From: Strongylocentrotus droebachiensis
Lineage: Eukaryota > Echinodermata > Echinoidea > Camarodonta > Strongylocentrotidae
Assembly (NCBI GenBank): GCA_035222895.1
Contig: JAVYIG010007932.1
Location: 1-64,000, forward strand
DNA length: 64,000 nt
Direction of reading: 5' to 3'
Shown: one piece after another, positions 32,077 through 45,800 of the stretch
Layout: the number at the start of each line of letters is the position of its first letter
Position numbering within the stretch: position 1 is the first letter of the stretch
Translations under genes and position numbers: made by a program
Notes under the pieces: model-generated
Database searches by the model: none
Seen by the model: the letters and a program-made list of their open reading frames with translations, nothing else
What the model was told of the DNA's origin: nothing

Positions 32077-32404
32077 AAATTATAAAAATATTTCATATAT
32101 AAACAATATAAAATGTAACAAATTAGGTTAAAACTTACCTTTGATGACTGAGGGGACTTAGCTATTCAGTCGGTCGGTCTGTCAGTCGTTTGGTCTGACC
32201 TCCAAACCGTGGTATTGGAAAAGCAATCAGTTCAAGGGCAGAGGGTGAAGATGCTGGGTTAAAAGGAGAATATATTTGATAACTCATGATGGATGCAGAA
32301 AACCCCCAACACAGCTCGTACAGGAAGCTATACAGGGATGATATGATTTTAAAATCGCATCTCTTCAAAAAATTACAGGCATCAGGTTAACGCATATTAT
32401 TTTA

Positions 32405-33060
32405 TTTTTTCTGTGATGAAACAACACAAATTAGTGTTAACTCTCCTTCTTCACCCCCTTCCCCCTATGAAAAAAAGACAATAAGAAAAATACAAAATAT
32501 AAGATGAAGCCTGTCATCTTGTAAGTTGATACACCATAAGTAGCTCAAACATGACATGTTGGCAAAATGAATGTCTGTCACGCACATTAAAGAGCAAGGA
32601 ACTTGTGTTTGATGCCTTACAATACCATCAACTGCCTAAAACCTTTCAAAGCAAGATCAGTCATGCATTTATGAAAAAAAAATGAGTGTTTGGGAACCCG
32701 TCATCTTTGGAGGGCCCTCCTAGCACCCCCACCACTTTGCGCACATTAGAAAACTACTTCCCAGCATAGTTTTGTCCATGGATCATTGTTATGTAAATGA
32801 AAATAGTTCATTTGTTTGCTAAAGATTGACCCCTCCCCCTCGCCAGCCCAACTCTCAATCTATAAATTTTCTTTTGGAGCTAATTTCCTTACTACACATA
32901 CCTTGTCAATTTGCTAAAAGCTCTCCACATCAGCTGCACAAACTCCTACATGGACATCAACCACTGGGGGTGCTAGTGGTCCCTCATCTCTTGCGTATCC
33001 CAGCTGTCTATTCTACTGGTAAACTATGAACAAATATGAAAAGTATTTTTTTAATTTTTC
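32405..33060 (+). repeat. Tandem duplication, copy 1 (exon-like words)
   Basis: Shares GATGAAACAAC, GCCTGTCATC, GCTAAAAGCTCTCCACATCA and TATTCTACTGGTAAA in order with 33184-33740. The conserved block ending in CTACTG|GTAAA could mark an exon end, but no family was recognised. Confidence 0.7.
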
Positions 33061-33183
33061 TGCATTTGTTCAAACAAGCCACTTCATCTCACGGTTGGAT
33101 ATCCCTTTAACTTATTAGCAAGCACATCATTATCTAAAACAATTAAGAAGACCTTGAATAATTAAGTCTCAGTCTTGCAAACA

Positions 33184-33740
33184 TGGGATGAAACAACCCA
33201 AATTAGTGCTAACTCCCCCCCCCCCCCCCCTCACAACGTGACGGACATGTGCGCTATACCAGAAGCAACTAGTACTATTATTATAAGCAAACCCCCCCCC
33301 CCCCCCAACAAAACAAAAAGCCTGTCATCCTCTAAGTCCAAGGCAAAAGGTACACCTTAAGTAGCTCAACCACAACTTTGGTGGCAAAATGAAATTATCA
33401 TGCACAATAAAGAGGGAGGAATTTGTAGTGGACGTCTTCCCATACCATCAGCTTTATCTTTGTCTTTAATGCAAATTAATTAAGAGCAGGTATTCGTTTA
33501 TGAGCATAAAGCCGAGTGTATAAGAAGCCGCTCCAGCCTATGCTAGGTTGACCCCCCCCCCCCCCCATCCATTAGTACCTCAACAACATGCTAAAAGCTC
33601 TCCACATCAAACTCCTACTTAGACATCAGCCACTGGGAGTGCTAGTGATGGTCCTCTCAGCCGGCTATTCTACTGGTAAAACCGGGAAGAAACATGAAAT
33701 GTATTTGCTTCATTTTTCTGCATTAATGCTGAAATTAAGC
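33184..33740 (+). repeat. Tandem duplication, copy 2
   Basis: Partner of 32405-33060; it carries C runs at about 33214-33230, 33292-33306 and 33551-33566 at points where copy 1 has short C-rich phrases. Confidence 0.7.
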
Positions 33741-34650
33741 CACTTCATCTCAATTCTCATGGTTGGATTTCCCTTTAAATTATTAGCAAGCACAAAATTG
33801 TTTATTCATTCAAGCATACCTGGCTTTACTATTCAAGTCTCAGTCTCGTATTTATAACATGAACATGGAAAGAGCTTACGGGGGGGGGGGGGGGGGGGGG
33901 GGTCATTTAATATTTAAATCTAGTACTAGGAGTATGTAAGTACTAACGTAGTAGATCTAGACTCTAGGCTCGCGCTCGAGCCTAGACTCAACTCCTACGT
34001 CGCAATTGCCATTTTATGATTTGGCATTGTCATATCAACATTGACATTGAATTTTAACCAGAATATGCCCTTGGCTAATTGGGCCTTGCCTTGGAGGCTT
34101 GGGCTGGTACTGCTTAATCAGTTAACATAGTTAATGTAAAATTATTATTAATGATATCTCCCCTGCCCTGGCCTGGGCTTCACTCTTCAGCGAATTCGCC
34201 TTGTGACTCGTGACATTGTTGTTATTGCATGTAACTGCTCCTGCACTTATACATGTTCAAGCTTATCTAAGATACTGTGTTACTTAATACTTAGTAGCAC
34301 TCTGTTGATAGTACTAGTAGTAGTAGGCGAGTACTACGTACTACTTGTACTAGATCTGCATACTAGTAGACCGACAATACAACTCACGCAGAAAACAGTG
34401 CGTGGGACTGTAATGACCTATCTCGCCATTTCGTAACTTGATATCCGTTCAGAATTTGAGTTTGTTTATACTGCTACAGACGATATTATTGAACGATGCA
34501 TAACATTGTTTTAAAATAAGTGAAAATAATTACCTAGGGCTGTCAGATTCCTCTAACAATTCCGCCAGAAGCACCGGCATCTGTGACAAAGGCTTCGCGG
34601 AGCCCGGCGGTTCGTGTACGATTATCAATAGCAGACTACATTTGCGCGTA
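33741..34650. other. Poly-G run, otherwise no feature
   Basis: Contains a run of about 22 G at 33880-33902 and TAGTAGTAG-like words near 34310. No gene was seen. Confidence 0.5.
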
Positions 34651-34651
34651 A

Positions 34652-34858
34652 GAGGCCACTTCGTGAAAACGGTGTTTGCCAGTTGTACCGCTTGTGATAC
34701 GTTTCGTGACGTCACGTATGACGTAATTAAGCAAGATTAGACTTTGAAAATTACTGAAGTTGTAGACATTTATATACATTGCTCAAAAACGGTCAAAACT
34801 CAAAATTAAAAATTTCAACGATTTTGGCCACTGAGGCCACTTCGTGAAAACGGTGACG
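34652..34858 (+). repeat. Direct pair of CACTTCGTGAAAACGGTG
   Basis: GAGGCCACTTCGTGAAAACG starts at about 34652 and again at about 34833. The second copy is inverted relative to 28615-28637. Member of the same dispersed end-sequence family as 35234-35334. Confidence 0.55.
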
Positions 34859-34879
34859 AAATGATGTATTAATCAACAA

Positions 34880-34990
34880 ATGAGGAATCTAAGACACTTG
34901 ACACAGCACAGGGCAAGCCAAGCCTACAGGACAAAACAGATATTATGGGCAAGTGCTAACTTAAGCCTCTCCTGAGTTGATAACAAAGGT
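34880..34990 (+). repeat. Fragment of the 36.8-47.6 kb array unit
   Basis: GACACTTGACACAGCACAGG, GGGCAAGTG and CCTCTCCTGAGTT match the long array unit; an isolated, diverged piece. Confidence 0.55.
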
Positions 34991-35233
34991 AGAAACTAGT
35001 AGAAGTCTCTTTGTAATTCTACTTTTTAGGCTTGTAGAAGGCTTGCTTTATAATCTTGAATGAGATCGGGAAATATATACGGGAAATAAAGTATACATAT
35101 TTCCTTTATACAATTTAAAATACAACAATTCAGATTCCATTATTTTTTTTAAAGGTAATGAGTTTTGAGTTTTGAAAATCTTTTGAAGGCCTACATTTTT
35201 TCTCATATCATATGAAGCATGTTTCCCACTCAT

Positions 35234-35334
35234 ATCGTCCTTGTTTTCACGAAGTGACGGTAGTGAGGAAAATCGTAACGCAAAGTGAATGCAATTTTTT
35301 TTCACTACCGTCACTTCGTGAAAACAGCGACGAT
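35234..35334. mobile_element. 101-bp hairpin element
   Basis: Two 33-bp arms (35234-35266 and 35302-35334) pair with two mismatches and share GTTTTCACGAAGTGACGG. The loop is 35 bp. It is too short to encode anything and fits a minimal MITE or foldback. Confidence 0.7.
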
Positions 35335-36341
35335 ATTATGTGAAGCAAGTATTAGATTATTCTTATTCCATTCAAAAATATTTTGTTGCTTTGGGAGAAC
35401 AATGGTGATTTCATGCATATATAGGTATGCTTTGTTAAACCACCTTGTGTATACCTGGCATGAAAACTATTCATTCTGAAGTGCATGAGATTTGCACAGA
35501 GTGCATAATGAATTAAAAATGGGAGCTCCCTATTCAAAATTATGTCCTATCAATCATTATTTTTGAAGCACTTCAAAATGAGAAGTTTAAATGCCTTTTA
35601 TTTTTCTTTCTTTCACCCTTGTAAGCATGTTTGATAATTGATGAATCAGCGATGTATTTGTTGCTGTCTATCAATGTAATATACCACAAATCTAGCATTT
35701 TAAATTCTCTAACACCTGCTTCTGAAACATGAAGTTACCTAGACATAGGTTAAAGTAAAACATATTTATTTATCAATTAAGTGTGTTTTCCCCAAATTGA
35801 TATGGATCTTGTGCATAGGTTTAATAGAGGTTATTGAATGTAAGTCACTCCCTCAAATTAATCATGAGTGACGAAGGAACCTTTCTATTGTTTTTTTTTG
35901 TGATGCAAAAAGTGTTCAGTGACATCTAACTTTACAATCCGTGAACCCAATTTTGAATTTCATGAAGGAAGACAAACTTTTCGTTATTCAAAAATATTAG
36001 ATACAAACTTAAAACAGCATAAACCACCCACAGTTCTTTAAGGTTTAAAATTCATTAAGTAAATATACTAAATTTAATATTATCTACTAATAAAAATTAA
36101 ACTTTATATCAAACTATATTACTATTTACTACATTACACTACATGTTTAAGAACCTAAATTATATTAAAAACTAATCTAACAAAATTACTAATCTACATT
36201 ATTTTACCTTTAATTAGATCAAATTACTTACTCAAAACATTTAAATACATCAAAATATACTAAACTACATTAAATTATATTAAACTATGTTAACATACTC
36301 AGAACTGTAGGTGGTTTATAGCACCACAAATTCTAATACTT
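35335..36341. other. AT-rich DNA with ATTAAACTA-like repeats
   Basis: No gene; the part 36040-36300 consists of loose repeats of TTAAACTA/ACTACATTA words. Confidence 0.5.
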
Positions 36342-36701
36342 TTGGACAAGGAAAAACTAATCTTACTTCCTGAATTCAAGGGGTTCATGAAATGTGAAAT
36401 TAAACATGCATGGAACACTATTAACATCACAATGAAAAATGGAAAAAAGAAGAATCTGATTAAAATATTTGATGACGAAGTGCAGTCTCTAATATGCTTT
36501 GTAAATGTGATGCCAAAGCATGATATAAACTATGTAATCCAAACCGAAGAAAATCAGTTGCTGAATAGAAGGAATTTAAATTCAAGTTTTACAAAATTGT
36601 TTCCAAGATTCATTAGGTATTCATTGTCCTATGTCCTCATCACATCATTACTTTATCATAAAGCAAGCAAACGTACCCTTGTTGTAGAGTCAAGTGTGTG
36701 A
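36342..36701 (+). CDS. Unrecognised 119-codon ORF
   Basis: An ATG-started frame ending at a TGA, rich in Lys, Asn, Ile and Leu. It has no low-complexity stretch, no repeat and no motif I recognise. The region is AT-rich, where chance frames of this length are uncommon but not rare. No splice or promoter signal decides it. It lies just before the long tandem array and is not part of its unit. Confidence 0.2.
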   Translation: MDKEKLILLPEFKGFMKCEIKHAWNTINITMKNGKKKNLIKIFDDEVQSLICFVNVMPKHDINYVIQTEENQLLNRRNLNSSFTKLFPRFIRYSLSYVLITSLLYHKASKRTLVVESSV

Positions 36702-36824
36702 AATGGTTATTATATAAGAGCAAATCTAGAAGGTTTTCTGTAGAGATTTGGTCAATTATGAGTATGCTATATTGAGTCATAGAAAATGTGATGAATTATC
36801 TGATTGACTCAATGGATTATTATA

Positions 36825-39800
36825 ACTGATTACTATCTATCTTTTCTATCATCTGATTGTTTTAAACTGACCCTGCCCAACCCTTTTTGTCTCTTCTCTT
36901 TGAGCAAATTTTATCTGGGTGGTGTGAAGTGTTGTGATTTTCATCCCTTCCCCCATTCCCCAGTTTAACACCAACACAAGATGTACGAGTTATAAAACAA
37001 GAAATCTGAGGCACTTGAAACAGCACATAACAAGCTATGCCTACACGAAAAGGCATATATATTATGGGCAAATAAAGCATTTACATATAGGCAAAGCAAG
37101 CTCTGTTAAGGGGACCCACAAGGCAAGGCTTGCGACCCATGTTCTTTTTATCTTTTCTAACTTGTGATTGTTAAAACTGACCCTGCCCAACCCTTTTCGT
37201 ATGATTTAGAAGAAATGAAACCTAACACATTGCAATTGTTCATGGAAGCAATGTATGACCAGGAGCCGAAGCCACTTGATCCTAGGGCCGAAACAGGGTT
37301 TCCCCCTTCACAGCCCATACAGATTCAAGCTAGGGTTGCATCCCGGAGGGAGCATGGCCGGCTAAAATTGAAGATTTTAGCCTCCCCTGAGTTTAACATC
37401 AACAAAAGATGTATGAATTAGAAAAAAAGGAACCTATCAGATAGATTTGAAAGGGCTGAGGGCAAGCTAAGTCAAGCTCTGTTAAGGTGACCCACAATGC
37501 ATGGCAATTGTTCATGGAAGCAATGTATGACCAGGAGCCGAAGCTACTTGACCCTAGGGCCGAAACAGGGTTTCCCCCTTCACAGCCCATAAGGATTCAA
37601 GCTAGGGTTGCATCCCGGAGGGAGCCTGGCCGGCTAAAATTGAAGATTTTAGCTTCCCCTGAGTTTAACATCAACAAAAGATGTATGAATTAGAAAAAAA
37701 GGAACCTATAAGATAGATTTGAAAGGGCTGAGGGCAAGCTAAGTCAAGCTCTGTTAAGGGGACCCACAATGCATGGCAATTGTTCATGGAAGCAATGTAT
37801 GACCAGGAGCCGAAGCTACTTGACCCTAGGGCCGAAACAGGGTTTCCCCCTTCACAGCCCATAAGGATTCAAGCTAGGGTTGCATCCCGGAGGGAGCCTG
37901 GCCGGCTAAAATTGAAGATTTTAGCTTCCCCTGAGTTTAACATCAACAAAAGATGTATGAATTAAAAAAAAAGAAACCCATAAGATAGATTTGAAAGGGC
38001 TTAGGGCAAGCTAAGTCAAGCCCTGTTAAGGTGACCCACAATGCATGGCAATTGTTCATGGAAGCAATGTATGACCAGGAGCCGAAGCTACTTGACCCTA
38101 GGGCCGAAACAGGGTTTCCCCCTTCACAGCCCATACAGATTCAAGCTAGGGTTGCATCCCAGAGGGAGCCTGGCCGGCTAAAATTGAAGATTTTAGCCTC
38201 CCCTGAGTTTAACATGAATTAGAAAAAAAGGAACCTATAAGATAGATTTGAAAGGGCTTAGGGCAAGCCAAGTCAAGCTCTGTTAAGGGGACCCACAATG
38301 CATGGCAATTGTTCATGGACGCAATGTATGACCAGGAGCCGAAGCTACTTGACCCTAGGGCCGAAACAGGGTTTCCCCCTTCACAGCCCATAAGGATTCA
38401 AGCTAGGGTTGCATCCCGGAGGGAGCCTGGCCGGCTAAAATTGAAGATTTTAGCTTCCCCTGAGTTTAACATCAACAAAAGATGTATGAATTAAAAAAAA
38501 AGAAACCTATAAGATAGATTTGAAAGGGCTTAGGGCAAGCTAAGTCAAGCCCTGTTAAGGTGACCCACAATGCATGGCAATTGTTCATGGAAGCAATGTA
38601 TGACCAGGAGCCGAAGCTACTTGACCATAGGGCCGAAACAGGGTTACCCCCTTCACAGCAGATACAGATTCAAGCTAGGGTTGCATCCCAGAGGGAGCCT
38701 GGCCGGCTAAAATTGAAGATTTTAGCCTCCCCTGAGTTTAACATGAATTAGAAAAAAAGGAACCTCTAAGATAGATTTGAAAGGGCTTAGGGCAAGCCAA
38801 GTCAAGCTCTGTTAAGGGGACCCACACAAAAAGGCAATTGTTCATGGAAGCAATGTATGACCAGGAGCCGAAGCTACTTGACCCTAGGGCCGAAACAGGG
38901 TTTCCCCCTTCACAGCCCATACGGATTCAAGCTAGGGTTGCATCCCAGAGGGAGCCTGGCCGGCTAAAATTGAAGATTTTATCCTCCCTTGAGTTTAACA
39001 TTAACAAAACATGTATGAATTAGAAAAAAAAAGGAACCTAAGATAGGTTTGAAAGGGCTTAGGGCAAGCCAAGACAAGCTCTGTTAAGGTGACCCACAAA
39101 GAAAGGCAGTGTGGCCCATTCTCTATCCATCTTTTCTATCTTGTGATTGTTAAAAGTGACACTGCCCAACCCTTTTCGTTTCTTCTCTTTGAGGCAATTT
39201 TATCTGGATGGTTTGAAGATTTGCAGTTGTATAGTCCCTGCCCACAATGAGTTTAACCCCAACAAAAGATGCACGAAAAAACTAAACTAAACCAAAGACA
39301 TTTGACACATCACAGGGCAATGCATAATAGGCAAGTGACGCATTTATATATCAGCTGGGCAATATCTTAAAAATAGGTAAAGCATGGCTATGTTCATGAA
39401 AGCAATGTATACGCTCATCATGAGCTGAAACCTATCAGGGTTTCCCTCTTCAAAGCCGATACGGATGCAATCTAGGGTTGCATCCTGGAGGGCGCCTGGC
39501 CGGCTAAAATTGAAGATTTTAGCCTCCCCTGAGTTGAACATCAACAAAAGATGTATGAAATAGAAAAAAAGGAACCTATAAGATAGATTTGAAAGGGCTT
39601 AGGGCAAGCCAAGTCAAGCTCTGTTAAGGGGACCCACAATGCATGGCAATTGTTCATAAACGCAATGTATGACCAGGAGCCGAAGCTACTTGACCCTAGG
39701 GCCGAAACAGGGTTTCCCCCTTCACAGCCCATACGGATGCAATCTAGGGTTGCATCCCGGAGGGAGCCTGGCCGGCTAAAATTGAAGATTTTAGCTTCCC

Positions 39801-42800
39801 CTGAGTTTAACATCAACAAAAGATGTATGAATTAGAAAAAAAGGAACCTATAAGATAGATTTGAAAGGGCTTAGGGCAAGCTAAGTCAAGCTCTGTTAAG
39901 GGGACCCACAATGCATGGCAATTGTTCATGGAAGCAATGTATGACCAGGAGTCGAAGCTACTTGACCCTAGGGCCGAAACAGGGTTTCCCCCTTCACAGC
40001 CGATACGGAGGCAGTCTAGGGTTGCATCCCGGAGGGAGCCTGCATGGCCGGCTAAAATTGAAGATTTTAGCTTCCCCTGAGTTTAACATCAACAAAAGAT
40101 GTATGAATTAGAAAAAAAGGAACCTATGAGATAGATTTGAAAGGGCTTAGGGCAAGCTAAGTCAAGCTCTGTTAAGGTGACCCACAATGCATGGCAATTG
40201 TTCATGGAAGCAATGTATGACCAGGAGCCGAAGCTACTTGACCCTAGGGCCGAAACAGGGTTTCCCCCTTCACAGCCCATACGGATTCAAGCTAGGGTTG
40301 CATCCCGGAGGGAGCCTGGCCGGCTAAAATTGAAGATTTTAACCTCCCCTGAGTTTAACATTAACAAAACATGTATGAATTAGAAAAAAAAAGGAACCTA
40401 AGATAGTTTTAAAAGGGCTTAGGGCAAGCCAAGACAAGCTCTGTTAAGGTGACCCACAAAGAAAGGCAGTGTGGCCCATTCTCTATCCATCTTTTCTATC
40501 TTGTGATTGTTAAAACCGACCCTGCCCAACCCTTTTTGTCTCTTCTTTTTTAGGGAATTTTATCTGGGTGGTTTGAAGATAGGCAGTTGTATAGTCCCTG
40601 CCCCCAATGAGTTTAACCCCAACAAAAAAAGCATGAAAAAACTAAACTAAACCAAAGACACTTGACACATCACAGGGCAATGCATATAATGGGCAAGTGA
40701 CGCATTTATAGATCAGCTGGGCAATATCTTAAAAATAGGCAAAGCATGGCTATGTTCATGAAAGCAATGTATGCGCTCATCATGAGCTGAAACCTATCAG
40801 GGTTTCCCCCTTCACAGCCGATACGGATGCTATCTAGGGTTGCATCCAAGAGGGCGCCTGGCCGGCTAAAATTGAAGATTTTAGCTTCCCCTGAGTTTAA
40901 CATCAACAAAAGATGTATGAATTAGAAAAAAAGGAACCTATAAGACAGATTTGAAAGGGCTTAGGGCAAGCTAAGTCAAGCTCTGTTAAGGTGACCCACA
41001 ATGCATGGCAATTGTTCATGGAAGCAATGTATGACCAGGAGCCGAAGCTACTTGACCCTAGGGCCGAAACAGGGTTTCCCCCTTCACAGCAGATACGGAT
41101 TCAAGCTAGGGTTGCATCCCGGAGGGAGCCTGGCCGGCTAAAATTGAAGATTTTAGCTTCCCCTGAGTTTAACATCAACAAAAGATGTATGAATTAGAAA
41201 AAAAGGAACCTATAAGATAGATTTGAAAGGGCTTAGGGCAAGCTAAGTCAAGCTCTGTTTAGGTGACCCACACTGCATGGCAATTGTTCATGGAAGCAAT
41301 GTATGACCAGGAGCCGAAGCTACTTGACCCTAGGGCCGAAACAGGGTTTCCCCCTTCACAGCCCATATGGATTCAAGCTAGGGTTGCATCCCAGAGGGAG
41401 CCTGGCCGGCTAAAATTGAAGATTTTAGCCTCCCCTGAGTTTAACATGAATTAGAAAAAAAGGAACCTATAAGATAGATTTGAAAGGGCTTTGGGCAAGC
41501 CAAGTCGTGCTCTGTTAAGATGGCCCACAAAGAAAGGCAGTGTGACCCATTTTCTATCCATCTTTTCTATCTTGTGATTGTTAAAACTGACCCTGCCCAA
41601 CCCTTTTTGTCTCTTCTCTTTGAGGGAATTTTATCTGGGTGTTTTGAAGAGTTGCAGTTGTATAGCCCCTGCCTCCATGAGTTTAACCCCAACAAAAGAT
41701 GCCTGAAAAAACAAAACTACCGGTAAACCAAAGACACTTGACACATCACAGGGCGATGCATAATGGCAAGTGACGCATTTACATATCAGCTGGGCAATAT
41801 CTAAAAAAAAGGTAAGGCATAGCTATGTTCATAAAAGGAATGTATGCGCTCATCATGAGCCAAAACCTCTCAGGGTTTCACCCTTCATAGCCCATACGGA
41901 TGCAATCTAGGGTTGCATCCCGGAGGGAGCCTGGCCGGCTAAAATTGAAGATTTTAGCTTCCCCTGAGTTTAACATCAACAAAAGATGTATGAATTAGAA
42001 AAAAAGGAACCTATAAGATAGATTTGAAAGGGCTTAGGGCAAGCTAAGTCAAGCTCTGTTAAGGTGACCCACAATGCATGGCAATTGTTCATGGAAGCAA
42101 TGTATGACCAGGAGCCGAAGCTACTTGACCCTAGGGCCGAAACAGGGTTTCCCCCTTCACAGCCCATACGGATTCAAGCTAGGGTTGCATCCCGGAGGGA
42201 GCCTGGCCGGCTAAAATTGAAGATTTTAACCTCCCCTGAGTTTAACATTAACAAAACATGTATGAATTAGAAAAAAAAAGGAACCTAAGATAGTTTTAAA
42301 AGGGCTTAGGGCAAGCCAAGACAAGCTCTGTTAAGGTGACCCACAAAGAAAGGCAGTGTGGCCCATTCTCTATCCATCTTTTCTATCTTGTGATTGTTAA
42401 AACTGACCCTGCCCAACCCTTTTTGTCTCTTCTTTTTTAGGGAATTTTATCTGGGTGGTTTGAAGATAGGCAGTTGTATAGTCCCTGCCCCCAATGAGTT
42501 TAACCCCAACAAAAAAAGCATGAAAAAACTAAACTAAACCAAAGACACTTGACACATCACAGGGCAATGCATATAATGGGCAAGTGACGCATTTATAGAT
42601 CAGCTGGGCAATATCTTAAAAATAGGCAAAGCATGGCTATGTTCATGAAAGCAATGTATGCGCTCATCATGAGCTGAAACCTATCAGGGTTTCCCCCTTC
42701 ACAGCCGATACGGATGCTATCTAGGGTTGCATCCAAGAGGGAGCCCAGCTAGCTAGTCGGCTAAAATTGAAGATTTTAGCTTCCCCTGAGTTTTACATCA

Positions 42801-45800
42801 ACAAAATATGTATGAATTAGAAAAAAAGGAACCTAAGATAGATTTGAAAGGGCTTTGGGCAAGCCAAGTCGTGCTCTGTTAAGATGGCCCACAAAGAAAG
42901 GCAGTGTGACCTATTTTCTATCCATCTTTTCTATCTTGTGATTGTTAAAACTGACCCTGCCCAACCCTTTTCGTCTCTTCTCTTTGAGGGAATTTTATCT
43001 GGGTGGTTTGAAGAGTTGCAATTGTATAGCCCCTACCCCCCATGAGTTTAACCTCTATAAAAGATGCATGAAAACACAAAACTAAACCAAAGACGCTTGA
43101 CTCATCACAGGGCAATAATGGGCAAGTGACGTATTTACATATCAGCTGGGCAATATCTAAAAAAAAGGTAAGGCATGGCTATGTTCATGTAAGCAATGTA
43201 TGTGCTGATCATGAGCCAAAGCCACTTGCTATCAGGGTTTCCCCCTTCACAACCCATACGGATGCAAGCTAGGGTTGCATCCCAAAGGGAGCCTAGCTAG
43301 TCGGCTAAAATTGAAGATTTTAGCTTCCCCTGAGTTTTACATCAACAAAATATGTATGAATTAGAAAAAAAGGAACCTAAGATTGATTTGAAAGGGCTTT
43401 GGGCAAGCCAAGTCGTGCTCTGTTAAGATGGCCCACAAAGAAAGGCAGTGTGACCTATTTTCTATCCATCTTTTCTATCTTGTGATTGTTAAAACTGACC
43501 CTGCCCAACCCTTTTCGTCTCTTCTCTTTGAGGGAATTTTATCTGGGTGGTTTGAAGAGTTGCAATTGTATAGCCCCTACCCCCATGAGTTTAACCTCTA
43601 TAAAAGATGCATGAAAACACAAAACTAAACCAAAGACGCTTGACTCATCACAGGGCAATAATGGGCAAGTGACGTATTTACATATCAGCTGGGCAATATC
43701 TAAAAAAAAGGTAAGGCATGGCTATGTTCATGTAAGCAATGTATGTGCTGATCATGAGCCAAAGCCACTTGCTATCAGGGTTTCCCCCTTCACAACCCAT
43801 ACGGATGCAAGCTAGGGTTGCATCCCAAAGGGAGCCTAGCTAGTCGGCTAAAATTGAAGATTTTAGCTTCCCCTGAGTTTTACATCAACAAAATATGTAT
43901 GAATTAGAAAAAAAGGAACCTAAGATAGATTTGAAAGGGCTTTGGGCAAGCCAAGTCGTGCTCTGTTAAGATGGCCCACAAAGAAAGGCAGTGTGACCTA
44001 TTTTCTATCCATCTTTTCTATCTTGTGATTGTTAAAACTGATCCTGCCCAACCCTTTTCGTCTCTTCTCTTTGAGGGAATTTTATCTGGGCGGTTTGAAG
44101 AGTTGCAATTGTATAGCCCCTACCCCCCATGAGTTTAACCTCTATAAAAGATGCATGAAAACACAAAACTAAACCAAAGACACTTGACTCATCACAGGGC
44201 AATAATGGGCAAGTGACGTATTTACATATCAGCTGGGCAATATCTAAAAAAAAGGTAAGGCATGGCTATGTTCATGTACGGTAAGCAATGTATGTGCTGA
44301 TCATGAGCCAAAGCCACTTGATATCAGGGTTTCCCCCTTCACAACCCATACGGATGCAAGCTAGGGTTGCATCCCAAAGGGAGCCTAGCTAGTCGGCTAA
44401 AATTGAAGATTTTAGCTTCCCCTGAGTTTTACATCAACAAAATATGTATGAATTAGAAAAAAAAGGAACCTAAGACAATTGAAACGACTAAGGGCAAGCC
44501 AGATCAAGCTCTGTTAAGGTGACCAACAAAGCATGGCAATTATTCATTGAAGCAATGTATGACCAGGAGCCGAAGCCACTTGATCCTAGGGCCGAAACAG
44601 GGTTTCCCCCTTCACGGCCCATATGGATGCAAGCTAGGGTTGCATCCCGGAGGGAGCCTGGCCGGCTAAAATTGAAGATTTTAGCCTCCCCTGAGTTTAA
44701 CATCAACAAAAGATGTATGAATTAGAAAAAAAGGAACCTAAGATAGATTTGAAAGGGCTTTGGGCAAGCCAAGTCATGCTCTGTTAAGATGGCCCACAAA
44801 GAAAGGCAGTGTGACCCATTTTCTATCCATCTTTTCTATCTTGTGATTGTTAAAACTGACCCTGCCCAACCCTTTTTGTCTCTTCTCTTTGACAGAATTT
44901 TATCTGGGTGTTTTGAAGAGTTGCAGTTGTATAGCCCCTGCCTCCATGAGTTTAACCCAAAAAAAAGATGCATGAAAAAACAAAACTACCGGTAAACCAA
45001 AGACACTTGACACATCACAGGGTGATGCATAATGGGCAGTGACGTATTTACATATCAGCTGGGCAATATCTAAAAAAAAGGTAAGGCATGGCTATGTTCA
45101 TGTAAGCAATGTATGTGCTGATCATGAGCCAAAGCCACTTGATATCAGGGTTTCCCCCTTCACAGGCAATACAGATGCAATCTAGGGTTGCAACCCAGAG
45201 GGAGCCTAGCCGGCTAAAATTGAAGATTTTAGCTTCCCCTGAGTTTTACATCACCAAAATATGTATGAATTAGAAAAAAAAGGAACCTAAGACAATTGAA
45301 ACGACTAAAGGCAAGCCAGATCAAGCTCTGTTAAGATGACCCACAATGCATGGCAATTGTTCATGGAAGCAATGTATGACCAGGAGCCGAAGCCACTTGA
45401 TCCTAGGGCCGAAACAGGGTTTCCCCCTTCACGGCCCATACGGATGCAATCTAGGGTTGCATCCCGGAGGGAGCCTGGCCGGCTAAAATTGAAGATTTTA
45501 GCCTCCCCTGAGTTTAACATCAACAAAAGATGTATGAATTAGAAAAAAAGGAACCTAAGATAGATTTGAAAGGGCTTTGGGCAAGCCAAGTCGTGCTCTG
45601 TTAAGATGGCCCACAAAGAAAGGCAGTGTGACCCATTTTCTATCCATCTTTTCTATCTTGTGATTGTTAAAACTGACCCTGCCCAACCCTTTTTGTCTCT
45701 TCTCTTTGAGGGAATTTTATCTGGGTGTTTTGAAGAGTTGCAGTTGTATAGCCCCTGCCTCCATGAGTTTAACCCCAACAAAAGATGCCTGAAAAAACAA

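Noticed and set aside
34530-34715. 61-codon minus frame
   Set aside because: It overlaps the repeated CACTTCGTGAAAAC sequence and shows no protein features.
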